DNA from: Daphnia pulex
Taxonomy: Eukaryota; Arthropoda; Branchiopoda; Diplostraca; Daphniidae
Reading direction: 5' to 3'
Assembly: GCF_021134715.1 (NCBI RefSeq)
Contig: NC_060020.1
Location: 1,364,001 to 1,428,000 of the forward strand
Length of the DNA stretch: 64,000 nt
Positions 52,801-64,000 of the stretch are shown here, in pieces; positions within the stretch are counted from its first letter, which is position 1; each line of letters starts with the position of its first letter. Under the pieces are notes generated by a model, which saw nothing but the letters and a program-made list of their open reading frames with translations, had not been told where the DNA came from and did no database searches. Made by a program: the position numbers and the translations under genes.

Positions 52801-55800
52801 TATTGTTGGGGGGGAGTGCGTGACAAAATGGAACCCAGAGCTCAATGCGTATGCATTCCAATTGTTTTCCGACTTTTTTAAATGCAAGAGAGACCAGGAA
52901 GTTATGGTGGACCGGAACGAGGTGATGGGGGGAAAAGAGGGGAAAAGGCACAGATTATTTTTAGTTTTCGACACAAACTAAGCAACAACAACAAAGGGGG
53001 CGTACATCATATAGTATATATTCTGGACGTCTATATGGCCTTCCCTCTCTCTCTCTGGAATGTTTTTGAAAAAAAAAGGCCCTAAAAAGGATCTGCCGGC
53101 CGTGGCTAACGGGTTCCGACACACGAGTTCATAAAAATTCTCTCCACAAAGTGAACTTTTTGTTCAAAGAAATTTTACGAGCAGACGAAAAGTTGAGAGA
53201 ACAAGACAACAACAACAACAACAGAAAAAAAAGGTATTGATGGGTTGTGTGACAGAGCCGAAAAACGGGGCGGCATAACATGGCAATAATTGGGCAGCCA
53301 AGGAAACGTCTAAACCAATTAACTTTGTTGAACTCTTTTCGTGAACGAAATAAATGAGATATTGATTTTTTCTTTTTTTCTTTCTCCCCCCATACAGAAA
53401 AAAGTTGCTCCGCCGAGTTGTGTTCACTTTATCAACGTCGAGTGACTCAAATAATGACGACAGTCACAACAAGTAGGTCAACTATTCCATATTAATTATA
53501 CTAATGATGTTTTTTTCTTCTTTTCCTTCCTTCCTCAAAGGACGTGCTGCACACAAATGGGGGGAAAACAATGAACTCTGCCTGAATAAGAAACGAGAAA
53601 TGTGTTTATCTCTATTTGGTTTCGAATAAACATGTAACCAACTTGTCTCTTGATCTACGTGTGTGGGTGTGTGTGTCAATAACAAGTCTTGAAGAAGAAA
53701 AAGAAAAAAACTAAATTTTTCTGGGGTGATTGAACGGACCTGACCTCCCAAAGTTATTTTTCTTTTAAAAAAACATTTTGCAAGAGATGCGGGGTCGGGA
53801 ATTCCGTCCGAGCTGCTAGACTCCACCTACGGCTTTGTCTGTGTACAACAGACTCACTTTTTTGTTGTGTGTTGTCTTGCTCCTCCTTTTGGGTTAACAT
53901 TGACCAAGTTTTTATGGTTATCGGGAGATCTTAAAAAACTTGAATAAAAATTATTTACATACACGTTCTTTTTTATTCTATCCACCAGTTCCCCCTTGGT
54001 TCTCTTACGGTCATGGTGGCGGCTCGGTTGAACGACCTCTCGACAGAGGGGAAAAAGAAGGAATCAAGACGAAAAAGTAACGGAACTTGACGGGCCAGCT
54101 CGCCCGAGGGACGGCCGCAGAGTCTTACGTGTGTGTCGGCGGATAATACCCGACCGTATATAATAAATACGTGACCCCCCTCGGTTCCGTCTCTCCCCGC
54201 CAATGAACGGCTCAGAGACAAAATGTCTTCTTCACCTTCTTGTCTTCCATTCTTCTATCCCCTCTACACGCAGAGAGAGAGAGATACGGTTACAAACATA
54301 TTTGCCTTCAAAGCGTGGGATGTGTTCCCTTGCATCCCCACCTGTGGACGTCGTGATGTCACGGTGGAAATGAGACGCGATCGATAACCCTCGGCATGTT
54401 AATAATACACAAGGATATGACGTGTAACAGAGCATCTCTTAAGAAAAAGTGGGGGAATAAATATGCCAATTTTGATGTGGGAGCTAGAGAAAAGTTTTCT
54501 TCGGAAAGAGTGTCAGCTGGCGTCGGCAGGCCCAAGAAAAAAGACGGTCGACATCAAACTCGAAAGAGTGGGGGGGGGACGTCCCCGTTGGCGCGTGACA
54601 AGCAAGCTGATCAACTGGGTGGTGATCATTCAACATGGAAATGCGTACAGGAAAAAGAAAGACTTTCCAACAACTAGTATCGCTTGCGAGGCTGTTTCCT
54701 TTCAGGCAAAAGAAACAACTTTTGAATCGATCCAAAGAATTTGGTAAACAACACGCCCAAAAGGGTAAAAGATGGATGCGGGCGGATGAGCTCTCATCGA
54801 TCCCCCAACACACACACACACATACAACAAACAGACAGACAGAACAGCAGTAGTACATTCGGAGAGAATCAATTCCAAAGTTGACACTCTCACTAGTGTA
54901 CTGCCACTCTGTGGAATGGTGCTCTTCACGCATCTGTAAACTTCGGGGCAACGTTAGGACGTACATGGCGCTGACTTCCCTCGAGAGTCATTATCATCAT
55001 CTCCAAGGAAATGAAACAGCCCAAAAAATGGGAAAAAAAGGGACGGGGAGAACGTGCATGCGCAAACATATCAAATGGGAAAAAAACTGGTTAAGAACCA
55101 TACGAAAAGAAAATAAAATCAGACGAGTAACACGTACCTGAAAAGATCAGGCCCTTAAAAAGTAGAGAAGAATAATAAAACAAGATCCTTTTCTCCCCCT
55201 GATAGTCTGTCGAGTGTGCAACTCGACCAAAGGTGAGTGACGAAAACAAACACGAGAAGAAAGGGGGGGTAGACTCGCTCTCATTCACAGAAAATACGAC
55301 AACCAAAAGAAGAAGAAGGAGAAACATGTACAAAATAGAAGGAAAAGAAAAAGAAGATCACATTTCCTTGTGTGACGACATTGCCAGGATGAAATATCAT
55401 ACCCAACCTTATAATAGTGTGCCGCAGTGCGTGTGAATTGTGGACTGGCCGGGAACGAGATTTTGAACAGAAGAAGAAAGATACGAAAAATTCCAAATTT
55501 TTTATCAAGTTGATGTTGATAAAAGAGACGAGCAAAAATGTTGATCTTGGCGTCGCAGCTCTCCTCTAAATCTAGTTTGGTTTGTTTGTGTGTTGAATAA
55601 ACCGGATGATGCGAGTAGTCCGGCCTCGCACACATTTATATAAAAAAAAGACAAACATTTCTCGAGGGCAACATATTAACTACACAAAGGGCAGCCGGAC
55701 GAAATCAAAAAATAAATAAATATACGAGCTGCTGCCGCCACCGCCAATTCTTCTTCTTATTATTATTTTTATCTCTTTCATTCGAGCTCTACTTGTTTCC

Positions 55801-58333
55801 ATGTTGCCTTTTGCCGCTGTCGACCGGACGGCGCATTCCCGTCACGCACGGGATTAACGTCTTCTCACGAAGGGATCAACCCCACCCACTCCAACAACAT
55901 CAACAACAACAGCGAAAAAAATAAAGAAAAAATTCGAGCAGAAAAAAAAAGAAAGAAGAAACTGATCGTGTGGTTTCGCATTTGAAATCCTCATTTCGAT
56001 GTTATTTTTTCGAAGCTTTTTTCTCTCCTTGAGATGGGGGGATAGAGACCAGATGTCGTCCTTCCCGGGCGCCATTTTTAAATGGACGTCATAAGAGGAT
56101 TTGCTCAACATCATCTTAAAGAAAGGAAAAAAAAGGGACAGAAAATAAAGGGGTTCGAAAAAAGGAATGCAATCGAATTTCAATGTGTACAAGATCCATC
56201 ATTCAATTTCCAACAAGTACGACTGCTGAATCTCTTCTACTCGGAAACGGGTGAGAGGGAAACAAGCAACCCGACAACATGCAAGAAAAGGAGGAAATAA
56301 AAGACATCTTATATCCCTTCCTGAAAAAGAGAGAGAGAGACAGGATGGGCGTGTGTGCTCCGGAAAGATTTCTCAAGACCTCCCGAATAGAAGATTGATC
56401 TCGACGCGGGAGTTGTAGCAGCGCCGGCCGCAAAAACGAGTCGAGCGAGACGCCTTTTTTACTCCCCTTCTTCTTTTTTGTTTTTGGGGATTTTTTCCCC
56501 AGTTGTTCGTTGATTTGACTAGCAGACTCTCACAGAGATCCTTTCTAGTACTTGCAGCTGTTGTAGAAGAAGAAAATTAGAAAAAAATACGAGTTCTTTT
56601 TCTCCACGTCACATATGAAAACCTTTTGTCGATATCAAATGGGAAAGAGGAGGACTGACAGGACATTGTTGTGTGTATAGTCGTGTTGGAATTTTTCCCC
56701 TTTTTCTCCATTTCTTTTGATTGTTCAATCAAGTGGAAGAGAGCGCCGCTCGTAATGAAAAATAATCTCGGGAATAGCTGGAATGTCTCCGTTATAGAGG
56801 ATCATAAAAACTCTTGGGCGCGGACGGTTCACGCACACACAGGCCCAAAGTCTTTTTTTCTTCTGATTTATGAAAAAAAGATATCACTGGTATTTTTTTC
56901 GGTATAGCTCTCTCTCTCTTGGCTTGGTGTGTGTGTGTGTGCGGTAGGAGTGGCCATCTTGGGCACAACATCAAACATGGCTGCGCAATCTTTTCTGTAT
57001 CATCAAGTCAGGAGGGGCATCACAAAGTGCCACGAGTCATTTCTCTCGGCAAGAAGGAAAAAGGAGGATTTTTATTTGCTTTATTTCTCTCAAGACTTGA
57101 TCCTCACACTTGAAAGAACAAAAATATTCAGGAAGCAAGTTCCGTTTCCTTGTGATCCATCAGGATCCAATCAGACGAATCCCTTACAGCATTCCCCAGC
57201 GCGGGCCAAAGTCTTCCATTTCGCTGATTGAATAACATTACAAGCGGAAGAAAGAAAGAAGGAAAAAATCCTTCACAAAATTCGAGAGTAAGTTGCTTTG
57301 CAGATGGTGCAAGATATCAAAAGAGTGACGCCATTCTTGATCCGGGTTGGACGGTTTCAACAAAAAAGCGAGAAAAAATGTTGATGGATGAAAGAGGAAA
57401 TCGATCCTCATTATAGGATGAATCGATACTCTCTTCTTCTTCTAGTCGGCTGACTCATGTTCGTAATTAAGGATCGGCCAAGACTTGACCGAAGCAAAAG
57501 ACAAAGAACGTTCAATTCTTTTGGTAGAAAAAAAAAGAGACACACACACACACAAATTCTAATTTTAGGCGTCAACTGGAAATAGAATTTTCTTCCAATT
57601 TTCGTGCAACACACAGCTGCCGTGGCGCCGAACGACACACTCACGCGAGACAGGTTGACGTGAGTTAAAAGTTCTAATTCAGGTGCACCCATTTCGACCG
57701 GAGAGAAAAGACAACAAACATTGGTAGCCACTTAATAGCCCATAATCAACTTTGATGAATTTTACATAGAAAATTCGCCATAGGAAAAGAAGTAGAAGGT
57801 TCGTCAAGGTCAACCAGAAGAGAATCTTCTTCTGCATGTCGTGTGTGTGTGTGGCCATGAGGAGGAAGACATTTTTCTTTTATTTAAAAAAACAACTTCC
57901 CAGGTGCGCCCTGAGGGTCAAGATGGTGGCTGAGACCTTCAAGGTCGTAAACCCCACCAAACACACACGAGACAAAAGTGATGGGGGGGACTACTACACA
58001 GACATATTTTTGCACAAGGAAAAATGATTTAAATATATTTACGTGTTCGTTGACATCGCGTGGAAGATGTTTCAACAAGAGGGTCCGACCAAAGTGGAAA
58101 AGTTTCTGGCTGTTTCGTCTGCGGCGCAGCTGCACGGCCTGCTGGCCGCTTTCGACCATTTGCCAGCACAAATCCGATGGGCCATTGACGACGACGCCAC
58201 CGGCACTCAAAGCTGGCACCTGGGCCGTCCAAACGGCCAACGGACTCGTACTATTGCTGCTGCTCTGATCTTCGCCACTGTAAGACTGTGATGGCATCGT
58301 CAAAGTTGCGTGAGGATGGCCACCCGACGCCAT
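49868..58333 (-). CDS. RAVER: Raver-type ribonucleoprotein with three RRMs
   Basis: Six exons: 58333-58043, 52723-52393, 52220-51973, 51774-51592, 51515-51422 and 51246-49868, 841 residues, all in phase. The first RRM begins [15 protein letters not shown] at the end of exon 1 and continues after a 5.3-kb intron with [14 protein letters not shown]2 has [20 protein letters not shown] and [16 protein letters not shown]3 has [19 protein letters not shown] and [24 protein letters not shown] matches the family linker. The long C-terminus is Gln/Pro/Ser-rich with polyglutamine runs. It ends with the most telling block, LPSPEPSPE followed by [19 protein letters not shown], nearly identical to the vertebrate Raver1 tail. 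Raver proteins bind PTB and vinculin/metavinculin and act in splicing control in nucleus and cytoplasm. Confidence 0.93.
52724..58042 (-). other. large first intron of Raver, no nested gene seen
   Basis: Donor CAC|GTAAAT at 58042 and acceptor TAAAACAG ending at 52724. The intron is unusually long for this window and rich in microsatellites: CA runs near 54810-54823 and 57539-57553, GT runs near 53660-53675 and 56925-56941, GA runs near 56326-56340. Open frames in it are simple-sequence artefacts. An enhancer function is possible but I see no specific sites. Confidence 0.6.
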
Positions 58334-61300
58334 GGAAACGCTAATAATCAAAACACTTTTGAAAAACGAGTAAAACACACACGAAACTAAAACTCAAAGC
58401 TCCAACAATTTCAAACAGACACACACACGAAAACACACCAAATTCTTTATGTTCCCCCCTTCAACGGTTCTCTGTTTTGTGTTAGTAGAGAAATAAAAAC
58501 GTGCAACCTATCGCCACCACCGGTCGAAAGCAACTGTCCCCCAACTGATGACGGTTACACGGATTCTCTCTGTGTGTGCGCGCCACTGCCGCCAGCGCCG
58601 CCTAGCGGATTCATTTCAAAGCGCACCCCCCTCTTCCGGTTGACCAACTGGCGCGACGGATTTTCTTTTGAAAAAAAGAATTCTCTCCCAACTAAAAAAA
58701 TTACAAAACAAAAAAACAAAATTGCATTTACACACGAAAAAAAAAAAATAGTCTTTTAAGTAATGAAAATGCGTTAAAAGTTTACGGTTGGTCCGGCCAT
58801 CCAACTCTCCACTCAATATTCTCTTCCGGCCACTATAATATACAACATTGGGCTATAGCGGAGAGAGCCAACATTTACGCTGAGAGCATTGCTAGTGTGT
58901 GTACACACTCTCTTTTGGTGGTGGGGGGCATGTTGGGAGCTATATAAGAACGTCGTCGACGTCTAAGGAGAAGGGGGGATGGTGGTGTCGGTTGATAGCC
59001 GTCGTATTAGTATTAGAGCATCGAGTGACCTGCTCTCCCGATGAATAATACATCACGCGCTACACACTTACTCTCTCTCGGTTGCTGCTACTCCACTGCA
59101 CGGAATAAGAGTGTAGCGATATAGCTCGACTCTTCTCTGTTTCTTCTTCCGTGTCTAAAGGAGACGCGTGTCGTTTGGTTTGTCCGTCTCCATTATAAGC
59201 ACACAAGGGAGGATTCTAATTTCCTTAATTCTTTTGACTGTTATTTTTATAATCAGCGCCAATAGATAGATACTGTACATTCCTCCAACGGACCGTCAAA
59301 TGTTATTTTTAACTAACAAAGTAACGTGATTTTATCTTCGTTTATTTTATTATTTAGTTTTTTCTAGTTTTTTTTTTTTTCGTGATTTACCGTTGTGGAA
59401 AAACATTAGCCAGAAAAAAAAATAGCTCTACACACACACACACACACAAGAAGTAATGACATTTTCCCATCCCTATTTTCCAATATAGACAAGTGGTCGG
59501 CCGGAGCGTGAATCGATCGATTTTTTTCCAGGACCGTTCAGTCTGTTCTTTTTTTGTTTTCTTCTTGTTCTTTCTTTTCTTTCTAACCTAAAAGAAATAA
59601 ACGATGCCCAGCAATTTTTCTGTCGACGACTTTTCGTTTCTTTGTGTGTGTATGGGCCCGACGGACGCTGTTATACGACTGTATGGACGATACATGTAGG
59701 CCCGCCTGTTCCCATTTAGCAGATGTCGTCGCCGACCCAGCCGCGGCCCTATATACCGTGATGCACGCAGCAGCACATGTGCCGTAGAGTTGTGCTATTT
59801 TAATAGGCCATCATACGCTTTCAACTTTGGTCGTTATGCAAAGAGGTATATCCCTACTAGTAGTGTACACAGTATTACACATATATGCAGAGGCGCATAC
59901 ATACAAAGGGAAGAAAAGACGACATGGCAGCTGGTATTTATATATAGAGGAGAGATAGTCCTTGTAGTATCTCATCACACATATATACACCGACGTCCGA
60001 CCCGTCTATCGATTTGCGGCGACTATACGCAGCACACAGCACACAACGGCAGGAGCAGCCAAACTTTATTCGGCTCCTTTCTGATTGGCTGTTGGCCTTA
60101 AAGAGTCTCCTTTTCCTATACAACACACATCACTCCTGCTGGTACACATAATGATTCGGCCCCCTGACTTGCTGCTACTGTGCCCATACTATACATTAAT
60201 AGAGATACAATATAAATAAATGCATGTATATGTTTTTGATACAAAAGAGAACAGTCGCTCCTATGCACTATACTCCTGCGTGTGTGTGTGTGTGTATATG
60301 TAAGCTTTTCCATCATCCCAAACTCAATAAAAGCTCTCGCCCGGTTGATTCGATTATTACGGAAGCGAGCAGACATGATGCACTATGTGTTTTTCACTCT
60401 GTGCGTAGAGCGCTAGACTTTGTTTCTTTTTTCTTTTACAATTAGACATTGCACTAACGAACCGACGAGCCTCTCTGTGAAACCAACCCTGGAAAAAAAA
60501 ATAGGAAATCACTGGAAATAAAGAAGAAATGAGAATCGATGTGTGCTAACCGCAAAATGACAATATGATCACGTATAGTACAGAAATGCTTCTCAAGAAA
60601 TTAACCGGGAATTCAAGGTGAACGATCGATTGTTTGATTCTCCTCTTTTGTCTCTACAGCAACAACAATACACGCCTTGGTCCTTTGTCCTGCTGCTGCT
60701 GTTTGGATACAACAACAACGCAGATTGTGTGTGTTGCTTCTCTCTGCTGTTGCGTGATTCTTGTTGGCTGGCTGGATCGTATAATCGTCTAATATGGCCG
60801 GGAAAACAATAAGGATTTCCCATTATATCCAGCAATGTTTAATGACGGAGAGATTTGGAGTGGGGTGGGGGAAGCGGACGCGCACACATATCGTCTTCTT
60901 CTTCTCAGCAGCGCCGGAATTCATTCATTCCGTCGTCCGCTGCCGGGCTCTAACCAATTCGGAAGTCATTTCTGCCATTCGCTGGATAGTAGTGGTGGAT
61001 TCCAAACAATTCAAGTGGATCCATTATTATATATCACGCGGGCCTCGAAAGAATATAAAGAAAAAAGGAAAAGAAAAATATAACGCCAAGATCTATTATA
61101 ACCAAGCACACACACAAGAGAGCGGACCAGAAGGTATATAAATCGAGTTTTGCTGGGGAGAAGGGTGAAAGGCCTGCGGATATAGGCTCCACAGTGCAAT
61201 CATTTCTTGCTGCTGTTGGAGAAACGTGCAATTCCATCTCTTTCACTAATGATGCGCTAGCTGCTGCTGCTGCTGCTGCGCCATATCCTATTATTAGAGA

Positions 61301-62285
61301 GAATGGGATTCCTTTACCGTCGTCTATACAACAATGTGATGATGATGGCAATAAGGCATCAAATGTGAGCAACAGAGTGCGCGTCTTCATATATACACAC
61401 AACCGGCGTTCCTTATTGGCGCAATAGTCGTGGCCCGCATCAGGATCGATCCCTGCCATTTTGTCAAAACAATTCCCGCTGACGCGCTTTTCTCAACAAC
61501 AACAACATGTATACACAGCAGCAGCTATAGCGTCGGGTATACACACACAAGCCTCTCTAAAGTAAACCCCGCGCCGTGTTGTGTGTAATTCTATTTATAT
61601 TGACCCCGGCGATTCGAGAAACAAACTCTCGGCGCTGATCGACTCACGCTCCGTCCCCTACACCACAGTCGACAAAGAGCAGACCAACGTGACTTGTGTG
61701 TGTGTTCCAGTTATACGCCGCCAGCCCCAAAATCTATGAATAGATCATCTCTCTCAGACTTCTCAGAGAGACCCAAAATCATATTCGACCGATTCTTCTC
61801 GTTTTGGTTTGTTCTAATATACCTGCTGCTCCAAAAAACAACAGACAAATCCAATTTTCCTACTTGACGCGTCAATCAATGCACTACACTACTTGAGTGA
61901 AACTATTGTTATTCATTGATTTCGGAGGCTGTGTGACGTCATACACTATCAAGAGGGAAAAGGAAAATGTGCTGTTGGTCCTATCTGCTATAAGGCGTCC
62001 AATAAAAAGTCTTTGGTGCGTGTTGTGTGTGTTGGCAGTTTTATTCAGCCCACCCCTCATCACCGACGCTCTACTATACACACAGAGAGCAGTGCTGCTG
62101 CTGCTGCTGGCTGGGATCGTAAACATTTTGGAGCCCCCTAACAAAAGCTCGTCGTCGTCTTTGTGAAACAAACATCTTAACATAACAAAACACGACAGAG
62201 GGTCGCAAATAAAAATAAAAGAAGAAATAAAAATAAAAAAGTGTGTGTGACACGTCCGGCTGCTGGGCTGCTGGGCTGGGCCATC
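58334..62285. other. intergenic, microsatellite-rich
   Basis: Raver 5' flank and a long non-coding stretch. It holds CA runs (59432-59448), GT runs (60279-60294), poly-A/T tracts, and GCTGCTGCT runs near 61263-61280 and 62094-62110. Many ATATATA stretches are present. I found no exon chain with consistent phase and no RNA gene. Confidence 0.45.
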
Positions 62286-63922
62286 ATGCCGCGGTTGAAT
62301 CAACCTTTGTCCATGAGGAAATGTGCACTGCAAAGCTTGGCTCAGCAGTTCGAAGTCGTTTGTTATGGGACCACGCCGACACATCGACTGCGCGATCTGA
62401 TCGAAGACGGAACCTATTTGGATTTTCAAGGACCTTTTACCCAATGGCGTGAGTACCGGGGGGTATCTCCCGACCGACGACATGATACGTAACTAGAGCG
62501 CATATAAGGGACTATAAGACAATTATTATTTCGGGAGCAAAAGCCTTGCAGCTTCTCTATAGTTTCTCTGTGTGTGTGTGTGTGTGTCTATAGTCGAATT
62601 TATGTGGGATGTCATCAGCAGTTATTACAGGCAAACGATAAAGAACTGCATTGGCCGAGAGGCCGAATCGACCGTGAATTGTGTGGTGGTGCTGACGGCA
62701 CACACAGCAGAGCAGTGCGGGATTTATTCCAGCGTGACAACAAAAGAAAAAAAAGGAATATAGTAATACAGAGAAAGAGGTTTGCGGTCCTGCGTGCTGT
62801 GTGTACAGAAACGTTATAGAGAGATATTCCCGCCCGACTGGAAGTAGATAGTAATGTCACCTGCCTGATGATGTAACGGAACTTTAATATTCCTCATCAT
62901 TTCTTGCACAATTTTTTAACTTGGTGTTTTGTAACGGGAACGGCTCCGCTTAAAATATTTGAAGACTTTATTTTTTTTCCTTTTTTCCTTCTGATAGTCA
63001 TAAAGTACGTGATGTATTTATTTATATACTGGGGGAGGAGTCATCGGTCCTTATCGGTTGGCTACCAGGCCACTAGGATTTTCCTCCCGGAATATAAAGT
63101 ACAGCAGGCGACTTTTAGCATTTGCGAGCGTCTCCTTGTCGTCACAAGGATTAAGTGGATCGCTTATATGTGATGTGTGCATCCTTTTGTCTCGGCCCTG
63201 ATATGGCAGCAGGATGGAATGGATGCATTCCGTCGCGGCCACGTCAAACATGGGGCCTCTATCCTGACGATGTGCCCCAAGGAGCGTCTTTTTCACATCA
63301 CAAAAGCGACTCACTTCACCAACTCGATGATCCCAGTCGAGTGAGAGGAGCAGGTCCAGTTGCTCCCAACAACGCGACGAGATATATGTCAACCGGAATA
63401 ATCCTTCAACATCTAGACGTCGTCGTCGTCTTACCAGCTGTTGCCATGAGCCTATATAGAGGAACTTTTTTAGATTTAATTGGATTTTAAGCGTCGTGCG
63501 GATGGGGGGAGGGCGAAGGCATTTAAAATTCAATTTGTACCACTCCCTTTTATACATATAACACGACAATTAACTTATGAAGCACTCAGGGATTTTTGTG
63601 CTGTATAACTTTCTTTGTCCTTTTGTTTTTTACTATTATTTTTGGGCTGTTGGGGATGAGAGAAGCTTCGGATTTACTGGAAGAATTGTTCCAAGCGGTC
63701 GCCCAGCTGCGTCCAGTCGGCCGGGCCTATCTCCACCATTTGATTCAACCTCATCTGGAAAGGTCTCATATAATATTATTCATGTATTCCACATCTATTT
63801 GATTTACCAATGATGACATTTATTGTGATTTATTTATTCTTACATGATCTGTTAGCTTCAATTTGGCGTCGGGTATCGGAGATGTCTATTTCGCCATCCA
63901 ATTCCTCGGTGATCGTTGCCAA
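62286..63922 (+). CDS. 5' part of an unidentified protein, three exons
   Basis: Exons 62286-62448, 63663-63762 and 63856-63922 join with matching phases (1, 2, 0). The first starts MPRLNQPLSMRKCALQSLAQ, then FEVVCYGTTPTHRLRDLIED and GPFTQW. The second gives QASDLLEELFQAVAQLRPVG and YLHHLIQPHLE. The third gives SFNLASGIGDVYFAIQFLGD. The amphipathic helices followed by a possible strand-like segment could be the N-terminal cap of a leucine-rich-repeat substrate receptor, but I cannot name the family. The gene continues past the window edge. A GT run and CA-type repeats lie in its first intron. Confidence 0.5.
62449..63662 (+). other. first intron of the terminal gene
   Basis: About 1.2 kb between two well-matched splice sites. 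It has a GT run (62569-62587) and open frames on both strands (for example + 63155-63490 and - 63051-63569) without recognisable domains. An additional exon after the CTATAG near 62593 would also keep frame, so the exon chain here is not certain. Confidence 0.35.
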
Positions 63923-64000
63923 GTAAAAATCGCTCCACCGTCATTCATCGATCCATGTGTCGTCTGGCTAGCCCCTATATGTATCGCATGCAGCCCCCAG

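Noticed and set aside
52730-58040. Many open frames on both strands in the Raver intron
   Set aside because: They follow microsatellites and poly-A/T tracts, and the intron boundaries fit the protein exactly.
63051-63569. 172-residue minus-strand open frame
   Set aside because: It lies in the intron of the + strand gene, has no recognisable domain, and overlaps an equally long open frame on the other strand.

Overview
The window is nuclear DNA of an arthropod, most likely a cladoceran crustacean (Daphnia or a close relative). Genes are compact, with mostly 55-100 bp GT-AG introns. Protein sequences are arthropod-like, and one secreted family is built of Tyr/Thr/Pro repeats of a kind I associate with Daphnia. 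A TTAGG-type (arthropod telomere motif) array is also present. I worked from the bases alone. Exon chains were accepted when splice sites and codon phase agreed across the whole gene, and names rest on family motifs I recognise.

Layout. 1-1000: the 3' end of an unidentified + strand gene and a possible 48-residue spliced ORF. 2.1-3.5 kb (-): two tandem, damaged copies of a Tyr/Thr-rich secreted protein, then a ~165-196 bp tandem repeat and a small MITE. 5.35-9.62 kb (-): an angiomotin (AMOT) homologue. 10.96-13.58 kb (-): UVRAG. 13.85-14.76 kb: a DNA transposon with a 9-bp target duplication that carries six hairpins at exact 35-bp spacing and a TTAGG array. 15.0-15.7 kb (-): a chitin-binding (CBM14) secreted protein. 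16.6-18.5 kb (-): a secreted CUB-type protein. 19.75-27.3 kb (-): a receptor tyrosine phosphatase of the Ptp10D/R3 type. 29.3-31.7 kb (-): Caprin. 32.1-32.8 kb (-): a C16orf87/UPF0547 protein. 33.3-34.3 kb (+): an intronless orphan. 34.5-38.5 kb (-): mitochondrial rhomboid PARL, whose first intron contains a 2.47-kb transposon with a nested MITE.

38.9-39.7 kb (+): UBE2K. 40.6-42.5 kb (+): POT1-like telomere protein. 43.0-44.2 kb (-): SINHCAF/FAM60A. 46.1-47.1 kb (-): Rab21. 47.5-48.8 kb (+): GDP-fucose transporter. 49.9-58.3 kb (-): Raver, with a 5.3-kb first intron. 58.3-62.3 kb: microsatellite-rich intergenic DNA. 62.3-64 kb (+): the first exons of an unidentified gene that leaves the window.

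The genes do not form a pathway cluster. They are ordinary metazoan housekeeping and signalling genes (autophagy/endosome, mRNA regulation, ubiquitin, telomere, Golgi transport) in mixed orientation, with two short divergent promoters (PARL/UBE2K and Rab21/Gfr). The most unusual content is the two transposons, the arthropod AMOT homologue, the shortened POT1 and the decaying repeat-protein pair.
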